The notes: a model not told the origin generated them from the letters alone. A stretch of DNA of 49,624 bases from Alkalihalophilus marmarensis DSM 21297 (GCF_000474275.2 NZ_ATAE01000025.1:1-49624); one strand, 5' to 3'. Counted from the first letter of the stretch, positions 7,284 to 16,949 are shown. Made by a program: numbers and translations.

Positions 7284-7356
7284 TTTTTTCTACCTCCTGC
7301 TGCCATTAAAGTTCTTATCAGTTTATCTGATTATCACGAACTTGTAAAATACAAAA

Positions 7357-7415
7357 AACAACCCATAATGATTTATATGATGAGTTGTTTAATGAGTTGT
7401 TTAATGAGTTGTTTT
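7357..7415 (-). terminator. MFS gene terminator with a triplicated arm
   Basis: On the plus strand AACAACCCAT (7357-7366) pairs with ATGAGTTGTT, which is present three times as a 12-bp tandem unit (7380-7415). On the minus strand this is a terminator for the MFS gene whose first arm can be any of three copies; the T run follows the second arm. Confidence 0.6.
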
Positions 7416-8572
7416 TAAGCTGCGGAAGAATTCACTTTCGTTTTCTGGTTAAAAATCATCAATCCTGCTACTCCGATTAAAGCACTAGCACCTAAACAGA
7501 AATATAGCATTTTAAGGCCAAATCCATCAATCATCCAGCCCCCAAAAAGCGAACCGAAGATGCCGGATAAACCAAAGAATGTTGTAATAAATAAGACATG
7601 CCCTGTTGCTTGAAGGTGCTCAGGGATTAATTTATTCACATATTGGAATGCGGCAATATAAAACATCCCAAATGAAATTCCATGAGTTAACTGCAGCGGC
7701 AGAACCATCCAAGGTGAAGTAATCATACCCATCAACACCCATCTAATGCTGTAAATAAAGCCAGCAATCACAATAAAGCTTAAGGGATTAAACTTCCTAA
7801 ACCATAAAGGACTCGTTGCAAAAACAAGCGCTTCAGCTGATACACCGACAAACCAAGCCCAGCCGATCAAAGATTCTGCTCCTCCAAGGTCAACAATATA
7901 CAACCCTAGATAACTGTCGTTTGCTCTATGAGTAATTGAGATAAAAACGACACATAAAAGAAAGAACATCAGCTTTTTATTTAAACCTATTTTCAGTGCA
8001 CTAATAATCGTTACTGGCTTATTTGTCCCTTTAACATCCTCAATTGTAAGCGCCATAACGAGTGCTAATACCGCCATTATAATCATTGGGATCATCACAC
8101 GTTCTACCCCAATGGTTGTCAGCACATAGCCGGTTAATAATGAAGTAGTAGCAAACCCTAGCGACCCCCACATCCGAATCCGTCCAAAACTGACTCCTTT
8201 TAAAGTAGCCGTTTTTTGAGACAAGCTATCTCCCAATGCCGTCAACGGTGATAAAAAGAGAAAGAGTACAAACATCATAATTAGATAGCCATAAAATTGC
8301 CCCATCAACATAAACCCTGCAGCGGCTATTACGACGCCAATGGCACTTATAACGATCATTCTTTTAATCGTTTTATATTTATCACTCATAAACCCCCAAA
8401 AAGGTTGAGCAATAATCGTCGCAAAAGGACCTATTGCCATTAATATTCCTACTTCATTGCCAGATAAGCCATCAGCCTGAAAATATAAAGGAATATAGCT
8501 CATCACAATCGTCATCGTAGAATAAGCAAAAAACAAATAGGCCATTAAGCGGTACACGGAACGATACTCCAT
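7415..8572 (-). CDS. MFS permease, LacY / nucleoside-symporter-like branch
   Basis: 385 aa with about 12 hydrophobic segments. The first intracellular loop carries the MFS signature variant GFMSDKYKTIKRM. The N-terminus (YRLMAYLFFAYSTMTIVMSYIPLYFQ) is typical of the MFS_1-like group that includes B. subtilis YwbF and the 3-phenylpropionate and nucleoside symporters. The substrate cannot be inferred. A monocistronic gene, terminated by the repeat-bearing hairpin at 7357-7415. Confidence 0.85.
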   Translation of the reverse strand: MEYRSVYRLMAYLFFAYSTMTIVMSYIPLYFQADGLSGNEVGILMAIGPFATIIAQPFWGFMSDKYKTIKRMIVISAIGVVIAAAGFMLMGQFYGYLIMMFVLFLFLSPLTALGDSLSQKTATLKGVSFGRIRMWGSLGFATTSLLTGYVLTTIGVERVMIPMIIMAVLALVMALTIEDVKGTNKPVTIISALKIGLNKKLMFFLLCVVFISITHRANDSYLGLYIVDLGGAESLIGWAWFVGVSAEALVFATSPLWFRKFNPLSFIVIAGFIYSIRWVLMGMITSPWMVLPLQLTHGISFGMFYIAAFQYVNKLIPEHLQATGHVLFITTFFGLSGIFGSLFGGWMIDGFGLKMLYFCLGASALIGVAGLMIFNQKTKVNSSAA

Positions 8573-8687
8573 TCAAACCTCTCCTTACCTGCTTTCCAAT
8601 AAAACATCCACTATTAAGAATACTCCTATTACACTTAAAAGACTAGGAATATATTAAATATCACTATATTCAGTATTTAGCCAGTCT

Positions 8688-8717
8688 AAAAAGCAGCCTC
8701 TGAATGAGAGGCTGCTT
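8688..8717 (-). terminator. Terminator of the DUF2188 gene
   Basis: The stem AAGCAGCCTCT/AGAGGCTGCTT with a GAATG loop lies downstream of the stop at 8747. Confidence 0.75.
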
Positions 8718-8746
8718 ATCATATATCAATATTCAGCTTACTTTAA

Positions 8747-8944
8747 CTATACTGTAATCACTTCTTCTAATTCATGATTACCATCATATAAAGATATTTT
8801 ACTAGGCTGGTCTTCCTTAGCTAATTCTTTCGCCTTTTCAATGGCTTCCATTTTATTGTTATAAGAATGGACGGGGGATACGTCTTCTACTTTAACCATC
8901 CATGCAGAACTATCTTTATTTGGTACAACACTAAATTCTTTCAT
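8747..8944 (-). CDS. DUF2188-type small protein
   Basis: 65 aa. The ATG at 8944 follows AAAGGAG by about 8 bases. The pattern EFSVVPNKDSSAWMVKVE...AIEKAKELAKEDQPSKISLYDGNHELEE matches the DUF2188 family, a short beta-beta-alpha-beta fold in which the C-terminal strand normally reads like DGrIq. Function unknown. It is not obviously linked to its neighbours. Confidence 0.7.
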   Translation of the reverse strand: MKEFSVVPNKDSSAWMVKVEDVSPVHSYNNKMEAIEKAKELAKEDQPSKISLYDGNHELEEVITV

Positions 8945-9014
8945 CAAAAACAACTCCTTTAAAAGATTTGTACAGTTGATTTACCTTCATTTTATTAACT
9001 ACTTGATCCTGACA

Positions 9015-9806
9015 TTAAGATGCTAACACTTCGCTTACAATTTCATGCCCTTTTATTTTTGTGAAGTTTTTAGGAATGACTGTCACCTCTCTGAAAGTGA
9101 GGTGCTTTTCAAACTCTCCGGCAGCTTCATTAGAGCCTGACACGTATATCTCCTGCCACCCTGCCTCTTTTGCCTTTTTCTGAATATCTTGGGCCAGCTG
9201 TTTAAACCATCTCTGTTGATTCGCTTCAAAGCGTTGGTCATATTGATCTTTATGTGTAGCACCAGAAGCTGTCCTGTCAGCTGATGCGATTCCTTCATAC
9301 TCTTTCCAATCTTCATCCTCAATGTCCCAGCTGTAAGCAAATTCCCTATCTACTTCGCCTAAACTCGTCTCAATGACAAACACATCTAATTTTTGAATAA
9401 CTAATACGCCTACTTTTGGATAGTCCTGTTGAATCTTCTCTAGCTGTTCAATTGCCGGCTTATTCTCCCATCTGAATTCGTTTTCAACCGGCACATTTAA
9501 TTTTTTTATTTCCCATTCACCATCAGCTGACCCTAAAAAAATAAGACTGCGGGACAGTGAAGTTTGCATGTCTGGAATTTCTTTTGAAGCTTTTTTCTTC
9601 AATTTTTTAAATGATTTAAGCTCACTTTCACTACTTGCCTGAATATACTCCTCTATTTTATTTAGGCCATTTTTAAGGCGGATTTTCCATTCTCCTTTTT
9701 TCTGGTCGACACTGGATTGATCCGTATTTAAATATATCGTAAGACAACCTTCCGCGCATTGCTTATCCCTTAATTTCTGGAGTTCTTTTTCTAGTGGCAT
9801 GTACAT
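9015..9806 (-). CDS. VLRF1-type release-factor-like protein (YocB-like)
   Basis: 263 aa, the length of B. subtilis YocB. It resembles bacterial relatives of archaeo-eukaryotic release factor eRF1: an N-terminal alpha/beta region (LTIYLNTDQSS), a middle domain (VGVLVIQKLDVFVIETSLGEV) and the basic/aromatic stretch HKDQYDQRFEANQQRWFKQL. Family members are proposed to act on peptidyl-tRNA on stalled ribosomes; that is family-level knowledge. The usual catalytic GGQ is not visible here, so hydrolase activity is uncertain. It has a GGAGG-type ribosome site. Confidence 0.7.
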   Translation of the reverse strand: MYMPLEKELQKLRDKQCAEGCLTIYLNTDQSSVDQKKGEWKIRLKNGLNKIEEYIQASSESELKSFKKLKKKASKEIPDMQTSLSRSLIFLGSADGEWEIKKLNVPVENEFRWENKPAIEQLEKIQQDYPKVGVLVIQKLDVFVIETSLGEVDREFAYSWDIEDEDWKEYEGIASADRTASGATHKDQYDQRFEANQQRWFKQLAQDIQKKAKEAGWQEIYVSGSNEAAGEFEKHLTFREVTVIPKNFTKIKGHEIVSEVLAS

Positions 9807-9898
9807 AGTCCTCCTTTAAAATGGGAGAGTATATTCTCCAATGTTAGAAAACTATAACCTGTATATCGAAAGACTAAACCTTCTTTTTCAAGAAAAAC

Positions 9899-9926
9899 AA
9901 AAAAGAGGACAAATGCCCTCTTTTTA
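9899..9926 (-). terminator. Terminator of the YkuI-like gene
   Basis: The stem AAAGAGG/CCTCTTT plus T run lies just past the stop at 9931. Confidence 0.75.
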
Positions 9927-9930
9927 CCTT

Positions 9931-11148
9931 TTACAATAATTCATCTTGTTCAAATAGATACGTATACGGTATATCAATAAAAACAAATGCCTCTTCAGCA
10001 ATTGGGTATGAATACGTTCGAATATGCTCTTCCCGTTCAATATCGGTGTATAAATCAGATAAAATCCCTCGTTTTTCAACATTCATTCTGACGATGTTTT
10101 CTAGAAAATATGGGCGCCAGCTCCAGTTTTTATATCTGCCCTCACTCCTTAGCGTCCATTGATCTGTTTCATCCTTTTCAATATTTGAAGATAATTGAAA
10201 CCCTTCTTGATCACATATATAGATCCTAAAAGCATACTCTCTGCAATCTTCTGCAATCTTTGTTATTACCTCATCATATGTATCTTCTGCTTGAATACGT
10301 TTAATAGCTTGCTTGATTTTAACGCTCAGTTCATTCGTTAAACTAAGCTGCGCTTGCATTTTCTTTCTTTCAAAGGTAATAAAATGGTGGAATTCTTTTT
10401 GTATCCGTTCCTTGCAAGAACCCTCATCAATAAAATCAGCCTTTGGCATTTGCATATAGTAGCCTTGATAATACCTGCCGCCATTTCTCCAAGCATAATT
10501 TAGTTGGTTAAATGTCGATATCCCTTCAAATAATAGAGTTGCTCCTATTTTTCTTGAAAGCATTGTTAATGAATGGTGAACGTCTCGGTAAAGATGAGGC
10601 AGTGAATTATTCTCAAGAAAACTCGTATCAATTTTTACAATATTAGGACTCACCATCGCAAGACGCTCCAAATTCCCATTAGATTGCCCCACGTTATCTA
10701 TGGCAATCCGGATACCCAGGCTTTGAAGATAAGTTAAAAGATGCTTACCCTCTTCCACTTTATCAAGGATCTGCGACTCCTTAAACTCTATAGCAATTCG
10801 ATCTGCTGGCAAGCCTTGATTAATAAAAGGCATTATTCTATTTAATAAATTTTCCCCATCATCTTTTAACACGATATCTATGTCATTATTTAAAAATAAA
10901 ATGCTTGTCTGAGCTTCTTCCATATATTTAGTTAGCGCAAGCCGTTGTACATGGTCTTCAACCTCAAGCCTGTATTCATCAGGGATCGACTTATCCTGAA
11001 AGAACCAGCCAAGGCTTTCCGCTCCATTTTCCCCTTCAAAACGCGTTAGCACCTCATATCCGACAACGAGCTGCTTATCAGCACTAACAATGGCTTGGAA
11101 ATACGGTTTTATCTTCTCTTTATTCATCATGACATCTAATGGATCCAT
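9931..11148 (-). CDS. ykuI: EAL-domain c-di-GMP protein YkuI
   Basis: 405 aa from the ATG at 11148 (MDPLDVMMNKEKI), matching YkuI (407 aa) better than the longer frame; GGGGG lies 7 bases upstream. Residues about 10-240 are an EAL domain in which the signature reads GYEVLTRF (EVL), with IEFKESQILDKV and IAIDNVGQSNGN following. Residues about 250-405 are the PAS-like YkuI C-terminal domain (ENIVRMNVEKRGILSDLYTD, RTYSYPIAEEAFVFIDIPY). B. subtilis YkuI binds c-di-GMP with little or no hydrolysis. A membrane HD-GYP gene lies 1 kb away on the other strand, suggesting a local signalling pair. Confidence 0.9.
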   Translation of the reverse strand: MDPLDVMMNKEKIKPYFQAIVSADKQLVVGYEVLTRFEGENGAESLGWFFQDKSIPDEYRLEVEDHVQRLALTKYMEEAQTSILFLNNDIDIVLKDDGENLLNRIMPFINQGLPADRIAIEFKESQILDKVEEGKHLLTYLQSLGIRIAIDNVGQSNGNLERLAMVSPNIVKIDTSFLENNSLPHLYRDVHHSLTMLSRKIGATLLFEGISTFNQLNYAWRNGGRYYQGYYMQMPKADFIDEGSCKERIQKEFHHFITFERKKMQAQLSLTNELSVKIKQAIKRIQAEDTYDEVITKIAEDCREYAFRIYICDQEGFQLSSNIEKDETDQWTLRSEGRYKNWSWRPYFLENIVRMNVEKRGILSDLYTDIEREEHIRTYSYPIAEEAFVFIDIPYTYLFEQDELL

Positions 11149-11216
11149 TCCTCTACCCCCAATACCGCTCATCAACTATTATTATAGCATATAATGAGAA
11201 AGGGGTTAGCTGCCCA

Positions 11217-12062
11217 TTAAGCCTTCTGATTTTTGCTTAAAAAAGAAAGCATTTTATCTGCAACTTCGTCTGGTTTTTCTTCCGACAATAAGTGTCCTGT
11301 CTTTCTAAAACAATAAAATTCTGCACAAGGGAGGTCTTCCGATAAGCGCTTGCCAATTCTCGAAGGAATAATAGTGTCTTCATCTCCCCACAGTATTAAA
11401 CAAGGCTGCATAATGTGTTGCAGGTCCTTTTTATCAAGGTCTCCCTCACGCTGGCGCATTAAGCCAATTAACCCATCACAAAAAGATGGGTCTGTTAAGG
11501 GCAGACTGTATTCCTCAATTGCTTCTTTGGTTATTGTCTTTTCGTTATGCACCACCTGAGTAAACATTTTCTGTACATTTCTCTTCCCTATCCACCATTT
11601 CATTGCATGTTTAGCAAAAGGAATATATGAAGCATAAATAAATCGTTTTTTCACTCTCTTTAAATAACCTGAGCTTGATAATAAAATGATGGAGGAAATT
11701 AAATTTGGCCTCGTTTTGGCTATATATAGTGCAACTTGTCCTCCCATTGAATGGCCAATAATCGTAATGTTCTCCACTTTTAGCAATTCCAGCAGGGCAA
11801 TCACTAAATCAGCGTACCCTTGAAATGAATAACAAAACGTTCGCTGCTTCCCGCTCCGCCCAAACCCTGGAAGATCCACACAGATGATGTCATAGTATTT
11901 TTGTAAATAAGGGATTAAATATCTGAAGCTATAGCTCGATGACACAAAACCATGAATAAAAACCAGCGTGCCACGTTTGGTTTTCTCGGATTGATAACGT
12001 TCATAATACACATCCGTACCCATTAAATACACAATAGATTTCAAAGAATGTTCGTTTTTCAT
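11217..12062 (-). CDS. Alpha/beta hydrolase (YugF-like)
   Basis: 281 aa from the ATG at 12062, after AGAGGTG. The complete catalytic set is visible: oxyanion element FIHGFVSSSYSF, nucleophile elbow IIGHSMGGQ, acid in LWGDEDTIIPS, and the final His in KTGHLLSEEKP. No signal peptide is seen, so the enzyme is probably cytosolic. The overall pattern, including LSSSGYLKR and REGDL, is reminiscent of B. subtilis YugF. The substrate is unknown. Confidence 0.85.
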   Translation of the reverse strand: MKNEHSLKSIVYLMGTDVYYERYQSEKTKRGTLVFIHGFVSSSYSFRYLIPYLQKYYDIICVDLPGFGRSGKQRTFCYSFQGYADLVIALLELLKVENITIIGHSMGGQVALYIAKTRPNLISSIILLSSSGYLKRVKKRFIYASYIPFAKHAMKWWIGKRNVQKMFTQVVHNEKTITKEAIEEYSLPLTDPSFCDGLIGLMRQREGDLDKKDLQHIMQPCLILWGDEDTIIPSRIGKRLSEDLPCAEFYCFRKTGHLLSEEKPDEVADKMLSFLSKNQKA

Positions 12063-12173
12063 GACTACACCTCTCATTTTTGTCATCTTTGTATTGTTTA
12101 TCCAACCATTTAACCGTAATATAATAGGTAAAAAGACCCTTAGGTTTTAGGATGATTAAAGGGGGATCCGTTT

Positions 12174-13706
12174 TTGTTAACGTACCAACAATTTGTTAAA
12201 AACTTAGCTATATATTACCTTTTTGGGTCATTCATAGCGGTCATAGGTGTAGGAGTTGTATTAATCCCAACCACGTTAGCACTTGAACCAAGAGACCTCC
12301 TGCCTCTCGCCTTAATTGTCTTTAGTTCCATTTTGTGCATGATGGGTGTGGAATGGTACTTTTTTAAACGTCATGCCAAATCAATTAAAAATGCCTGCAT
12401 GGCTGAAGAGCCGTCTTATGAAGAGTTAAAAACTGCTTATTATCAAGCTCATCAATTTCCTAAATTAACTGGATACCGGATACTAGGGCCTCATTTATTT
12501 GGTTTAAGTATACCGGCAGTTATACTTACCATTCTCTTTATACGAATAGAGCTTGTGCATATACCTTATGCATACATATTATATGGAATAGTGTGCGCGG
12601 TATTAATTGCCGGTATGCATGCAATGATAGAGTACTACCATACATCAACTGCGATCATTCCGATCCTTGATCATATACAAAAAAAGTCGTTACACCTTTA
12701 TCAAAAAAAGCTCACTTTAGAAGGAAAGAAAATTATTTCTTTAAAAACAAAATTTCAATTAAGTGCTTTATTATTCGGTGCTTTTCCTCTTCTATTATTT
12801 AGTTTAGCGACACAAATGAGACTCAGCCAAGGTGAAGCACTTTTAATAGAAGTGTATTGGGTATGGTCTCTCCTTGTTTTGCTTGTCGGCTGCGGACTTT
12901 CCTTGTATGGTGCGAGGTTATTATTTTCAATCGTTGCCGAACCACTAAATCATCTCCATGACAAGATGAAAAAAGTTCAAGAAGGCAACTTTGATGTACG
13001 GGCCGCAGAGTACTATTCCGATGAATTCTCACAAACCATTAATGGATTTAATCATATGGTGAAAGGGCTAAAAACGCGTGAAGTTATAAATAATCAATTG
13101 TATGAAAGCTTTTTTGAGACATTAGCCACTACACTCGATGCGCGTGATTCATATACGGCAGGGCACTCAGTCCGTGTTGCTGAGTATGCGGTTGAAATTG
13201 GCAAAAAGGCGGGATTAACAAAAGAACAGCTTCAGACCTTGAGAAAAACAGGACTGCTTCATGACATAGGGAAAATAGGGGTCCCTGATGATGTCCTGCT
13301 TAAAAACGGGAGATTGACAGAGGAAGAGTTTAAAGCAATTCAGCTTCACCCTGTTTTAGGTGAAGAAATCCTCCGAACGATACAGCCAGCAGACTTGATG
13401 GAAAAACTAATACCTGGTGTTCGCTCTCATCATGAAAGGATAGATGGCGGTGGGTATCCTGACAGGTTGACCGGTGATCAAATCCCTCTATTTGGAAAAA
13501 TCCTTGCCGTTGCTGATGCATTTGATGCCATGACATCAGACCGTCCTTACCGTCTTGGAATGAGTCAAAAGAAGGCTTTGCAGATCCTTGAAGAAGGAGC
13601 AGGAACGCAATGGGACCCGCAGTTTGTGAAGTATTTTATAGAGTGGTGCAATGAGAATAATCAAGCCAATCATGAGCATAAAGAAAAACCTGCAGCAGTG
13701 CTGTAG
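12174..13706 (+). CDS. Membrane HD-GYP phosphodiesterase
   Basis: 510 aa from a TTG start at 12174, eight bases after GGGGG. Residues 1-255 hold about six hydrophobic segments. A HAMP-like linker (AEPLNHLHDKMKKVQEGNFDV) follows at about 257-310. An HD-GYP domain lies at about 315-490, with HSVRVAEYA, LLHDIGKIGVPD and HHERIDGGGYPDRL. These are the metal and GYP motifs of phosphodiesterases that linearise c-di-GMP, and all key residues are present. It faces away from the YkuI/hydrolase genes. The sensory input is presumably membrane-derived. Confidence 0.9.
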   Translation: MLTYQQFVKNLAIYYLFGSFIAVIGVGVVLIPTTLALEPRDLLPLALIVFSSILCMMGVEWYFFKRHAKSIKNACMAEEPSYEELKTAYYQAHQFPKLTGYRILGPHLFGLSIPAVILTILFIRIELVHIPYAYILYGIVCAVLIAGMHAMIEYYHTSTAIIPILDHIQKKSLHLYQKKLTLEGKKIISLKTKFQLSALLFGAFPLLLFSLATQMRLSQGEALLIEVYWVWSLLVLLVGCGLSLYGARLLFSIVAEPLNHLHDKMKKVQEGNFDVRAAEYYSDEFSQTINGFNHMVKGLKTREVINNQLYESFFETLATTLDARDSYTAGHSVRVAEYAVEIGKKAGLTKEQLQTLRKTGLLHDIGKIGVPDDVLLKNGRLTEEEFKAIQLHPVLGEEILRTIQPADLMEKLIPGVRSHHERIDGGGYPDRLTGDQIPLFGKILAVADAFDAMTSDRPYRLGMSQKKALQILEEGAGTQWDPQFVKYFIEWCNENNQANHEHKEKPAAVL

Positions 13707-13712
13707 GTTTTT
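13684..13712. terminator. Bidirectional terminator between HD-GYP gene and metA
   Basis: The stem AAAAACCTGCAG/CTGTAGGTTTTT with a CAGTG loop overlaps the last codons of the HD-GYP gene and faces the metA stop. Confidence 0.75.
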
Positions 13713-13731
13713 CAAATGCACATTTTCCCGT

Positions 13732-14646
13732 TTATTCTTCACTTAAATCATATGGCGTTTCTTGGTACACATAGTAATTAAGCCAATTTGAAAATAATAA
13801 GTTAGAATGAGCACGCCATTTAAGCTTAGGCTTAGCTTCAGAGTTGTTTTCAGGAAAGTAATTCTCTGGCAAAGAGATATCTAATCCTTTTTCAAGATCA
13901 CGTCGATACTCATCTTCAAGCGTACATGTATCATATTCTGAATGGCCCGTGACAAAGATTTGCTTGCCATTTTTAGCAGCAACTAAGTACACTCCTGCAT
14001 CCTCTGAGACACTTAATACATCAAGTTCAGGAACATCTTCTAGGTCTTCCTGTCTAATATCTGTATGTCTAGAATGCGGGGCTAAAAATTCATCATCAAA
14101 CCCTCGCAGCAGTTTAACATTAGGCTGTTCAATACTGTGAGTAAAAACACCAAATATTTTTTGATCTAGTTTATATTTTCTAACACCGTAATGATGATAC
14201 AAACCAGCTTGAGCTCCCCAGCATATATGAAGAGTGGACGTCACATTTTTGACACTCCAATCCATAATACGCTTTAATTCATCCCAATAATCAACTTGTT
14301 CAAAATCGAGCTTTTCAATCGGGGCGCCCGTAATGATCATTCCATCGAACTTTTTGGATTCAATTTCTTCAAATGTTTTATAAAACGACTGCAGGTGTTC
14401 ATGTGGTGTATTTTTAGAGACATGAGTATCAGGATATAGAAACGAAACATCGACTTGCAGCGGAGTATTACCAAGTAAGCGCAGCAATTGTGTTTCAGTT
14501 GTTTCTTTAATGGGCATCAAATTTAATATAATGATCTTAAGTGGTCTAATATCTTGTGAGTAAGCACGGCTTTCATCCATGACGAAAATATTTTCGCTAT
14601 TTAATACTTCTTTTGCAGGTAAGTGATCTGGGATCTTAATAGGCAT
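13732..14646 (-). CDS. metA: Homoserine O-acyltransferase MetA
   Basis: 304 aa, full length for the MetA family. It acylates homoserine from acyl-CoA at the first committed step of methionine synthesis. Visible motifs are [35 protein letters not shown]-type text, the catalytic Cys in [15 protein letters not shown] and the catalytic His in FVTGHSEYD. In Bacilli MetA enzymes usually use acetyl-CoA despite the older succinyltransferase name. The 127-nt upstream gap shows no convincing S-box riboswitch. Confidence 0.95.
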   Translation of the reverse strand: MPIKIPDHLPAKEVLNSENIFVMDESRAYSQDIRPLKIIILNLMPIKETTETQLLRLLGNTPLQVDVSFLYPDTHVSKNTPHEHLQSFYKTFEEIESKKFDGMIITGAPIEKLDFEQVDYWDELKRIMDWSVKNVTSTLHICWGAQAGLYHHYGVRKYKLDQKIFGVFTHSIEQPNVKLLRGFDDEFLAPHSRHTDIRQEDLEDVPELDVLSVSEDAGVYLVAAKNGKQIFVTGHSEYDTCTLEDEYRRDLEKGLDISLPENYFPENNSEAKPKLKWRAHSNLLFSNWLNYYVYQETPYDLSEE

Positions 14647-14779
14647 AACATTAGGGCTCCTTTACTAATAAATATATGTAAATATATCCGTCATTACATT
14701 AAACTGTTAAACTGAATTTAGTAGATTGTTTTAAATTATCATAAAATTCAACGTTAATCAATCGTTCGGAGGGTTGAAA

Positions 14780-15441
14780 ATGAAAATAAGAATCGAATGG
14801 TATTACCAGCTTCCTAAAGGCAAAATGACATCCTTTATGAAATCAGAGTTTATGCTGCTTAAAGAGGTATTGCTCCTTTCTGATGATTTAGAAAAAAGCG
14901 GACGATTAAAATCCATTGAATATTATGATGAAGATGACCGGAGCTGGACAAAAAAAGAGTTAATCAAGCTATCAAAAATCCACGAGACAGAACCACAAGA
15001 TGTAAGGATCTATGTAGACGGCGGCTTTGATAAAAAAAGCAAATTAGCAGGCTTGGGGATTGTCATTTATTTTACCCAGCACAAAAAAAATTGGCGTATT
15101 AGAAGAAATGAACAAATTGAATATATAGCTGATAATAATGAAGCAGAGCTTGCAGCCATGCATTTAGCGCTTCAAATATTAGAAGAGGAAGAAGTCAGGC
15201 ATCAAACGATTACATTTTATTCCGACTCGCAAGTTGCAGTGAATCAAGCATCTGGAGAATGGCCGAGTTATGAAGATCATTATAACCTTTGCTAGATAAA
15301 ATAGACGAACTGAAACAAAAACTTAAGCTTACATGTGAATTTATACAAATTGACCGCAAAGAAAACAAAGAAGCAGATCAACTAGCCAACCAAGCATTAG
15401 CTGGAATCGAAATTTCAGGTAAAAAGGAAACTTCTTCATAA
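14780..15441 (+). pseudogene. RNase H-like protein (YpeP-type), frameshifted
   Basis: The ATG at 14780 follows CGGAGGG by 6 bases. Frame one carries an N-terminal extension, then an RNase H fold: RIYVDGGFDKKSKLAGLGI, DNNEAELAAMHLAL and FYSDSQVAVNQASGEWPSY. This supplies three of the four catalytic acids, but stops at TAG 15293. From TTG 15289, another frame continues seamlessly as LLDKIDELKQKLKLTCEF and ENKEADQLANQAL up to 15441, carrying the last catalytic Asp. One missing base near 15290 explains this. It is either a recent disabling mutation or a sequencing error. The TAG is not a Sec codon. Confidence 0.8.
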
Positions 15442-15443
15442 AA

Positions 15444-15467
15444 AGCGGCTCATTCTCATGAGCCGCT
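15444..15467. terminator. Bidirectional terminator
   Basis: A 10-bp perfect stem AGCGGCTCAT/ATGAGCCGCT lies between the RNase H gene (+) and the PHP gene (-), overlapping the latter's final codons. Confidence 0.75.
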
Positions 15468-16322
15468 CTCTTCTATACGTTCTAATAATGCTTCTGCGTA
15501 ACGGTTTTCAAGCCTTGTCACACCGAGTGGCTCTGGAACCCTTCCATATTCCTCGTCATGGAAATCTGAGCCGCCAGTGAGTAAGAGCCGTCTTCCACTG
15601 CGCCCTTCAATTGAGTGTGCCAAACTTGAATATCTCTCAACTGCTGATCGGTTATGATCACGATGGAAAGCTTCTATTCCATCTAGCCCCCATTCTATTA
15701 CCCAAGACTCGATTTCTTCATCTAAACCGTAATAATCGGGATGAGCAACAATCGCCACACCGTTGTACTTATGGATGAAATCAATTGCTTCTTTAACAGT
15801 CATTTCTTTTTGTTTTTCAACAAACCCTGGCTTGCCTTCTGCTAAAAATTCATCAAAAGCCTCACTTACTGAGCTTACATATCCTGCATCAATCATCGCT
15901 TTGGCTACATGAGGCCTGCCTATGCTTCCCCCATCTACATGCTTTAACACTTGCTGACGGTGTAGCTCAATACCAATTCTTGAAAGCTTAGCAATCATCT
16001 CATCTAAACGCTCACTGCGATACTCCTGCTGCGCAGCTAAAAAACTTTTCAAGTCAATGTTGGTATAATCAATGCCATAGCCAAGAATATGTACACTTTT
16101 GCCGTGAATCTTTGTAGAAAGTTCAATTCCAGGAATGACCGCAAGTCCAAGTGCTTGTCCGGCTTCGATAGCGGCCTCTATCCCCTGAACAGTATCATGG
16201 TCGGTGAGTGCTACTATTTCAAGCCCCGCCTCCTTGCATTTTCCCATCAAATCTTTTGGAGTGTAATTTCCGTCTGAAGCAGTGGAATGCATGTGAAGGT
16301 CACTATTTTTGATGGTGCTCAT
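15456..16322 (-). CDS. PHP-domain phosphoesterase (TrpH/RNase AM-like)
   Basis: 288 aa, family length. Metal-binding motifs run in order: DLHMHSTASDG, LTDHDTVQG, GIELST, VAIVAHPDYYG and GGSDFHDEEYG. Enzymes of this group remove the 3' phosphate of nucleoside 3',5'-bisphosphates such as pAp, or trim 5' RNA ends. The sequence does not separate these activities. Cytosolic, with an AAAGGAG ribosome site. Confidence 0.85.
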   Translation of the reverse strand: MSTIKNSDLHMHSTASDGNYTPKDLMGKCKEAGLEIVALTDHDTVQGIEAAIEAGQALGLAVIPGIELSTKIHGKSVHILGYGIDYTNIDLKSFLAAQQEYRSERLDEMIAKLSRIGIELHRQQVLKHVDGGSIGRPHVAKAMIDAGYVSSVSEAFDEFLAEGKPGFVEKQKEMTVKEAIDFIHKYNGVAIVAHPDYYGLDEEIESWVIEWGLDGIEAFHRDHNRSAVERYSSLAHSIEGRSGRRLLLTGGSDFHDEEYGRVPEPLGVTRLENRYAEALLERIEESGS

Positions 16323-16350
16323 TTACGGAACTCTCCTTTACTTATCTACC

Positions 16351-16836
16351 CTATTGGTCTAATGTAATCGGCCATGTTACTTGGCCCGTTCTAAGATGGT
16401 CTGTATAAATCATCTCATATTCTTCATGTACAGGCACTTCAAATGCAATTTCACCGCGATTTTTACGTTCAGGGTGAAGCTGCCCGCCTAGGATTCCTTT
16501 TGTTTCTACGCGTGAAGAATGCGTATAGGCATAACCTTCTGGGTCAGCTAAACTCATCTTAAACAATGAAAATTCTTGAACTGAAGAGCTTGCATTTTCA
16601 AGAGTAATGTCAATGATGACATTGTGCATACCTTCTTGTTCTGATTCTTCTGTCCGGACATTGTTAACCGTCATTTGTAACCCGTTAATCTCTTGGGTCT
16701 GCTCGCCTCTTTCCACTTTACCCATGCTCTCTTGGTCATCTAAACTAGAAGAAGCGGGCTGGCTGCTAAAAGCGTATCCACCTACTAAAACAAGCAAAAT
16801 TAATAAAGCTGATAATAAAACAACTTTTCCTTTCAT
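16351..16836 (-). CDS. Membrane-anchored DUF4352-type protein
   Basis: 161 aa from the ATG at 16836, after AAGGAGAGG. Residues about 5-24 form one hydrophobic anchor (VVLLSALLILLVLVGGYAF). The remainder is an immunoglobulin-like beta domain (LQMTVNNVRTEE, NVIIDITLENAS, GEIAFEVPVHEEYEMIY) as in telokin-like DUF4352 proteins, exposed outside the membrane. There is no lipobox Cys. Function unknown. Confidence 0.7.
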   Translation of the reverse strand: MKGKVVLLSALLILLVLVGGYAFSSQPASSSLDDQESMGKVERGEQTQEINGLQMTVNNVRTEESEQEGMHNVIIDITLENASSSVQEFSLFKMSLADPEGYAYTHSSRVETKGILGGQLHPERKNRGEIAFEVPVHEEYEMIYTDHLRTGQVTWPITLDQ

Positions 16837-16949
16837 CAAGCTTTTCCTCTCCTTGATCCTAATCATTTCAATCTGTTTGTTTCATTTCATATTATTTGTC
16901 TATTTAGACCATATGATGGAGTGAAAAGGTTCATGACTGACTTCCTTTT

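Noticed and set aside
14647-14773. S-box or other riboswitch upstream of metA
   Set aside because: The gap is only 127 nt, very AT-rich and lacks the conserved SAM-riboswitch helices and a terminator.
15293-15295. Stop codon of the RNase H frame as a Sec codon
   Set aside because: The codon is TAG, not TGA, and the frame does not continue after it.
15280-15300. Programmed frameshift in the RNase H gene
   Set aside because: No slippery heptamer, internal ribosome site or downstream pseudoknot is visible; a simple one-base deletion or sequence error is likelier.
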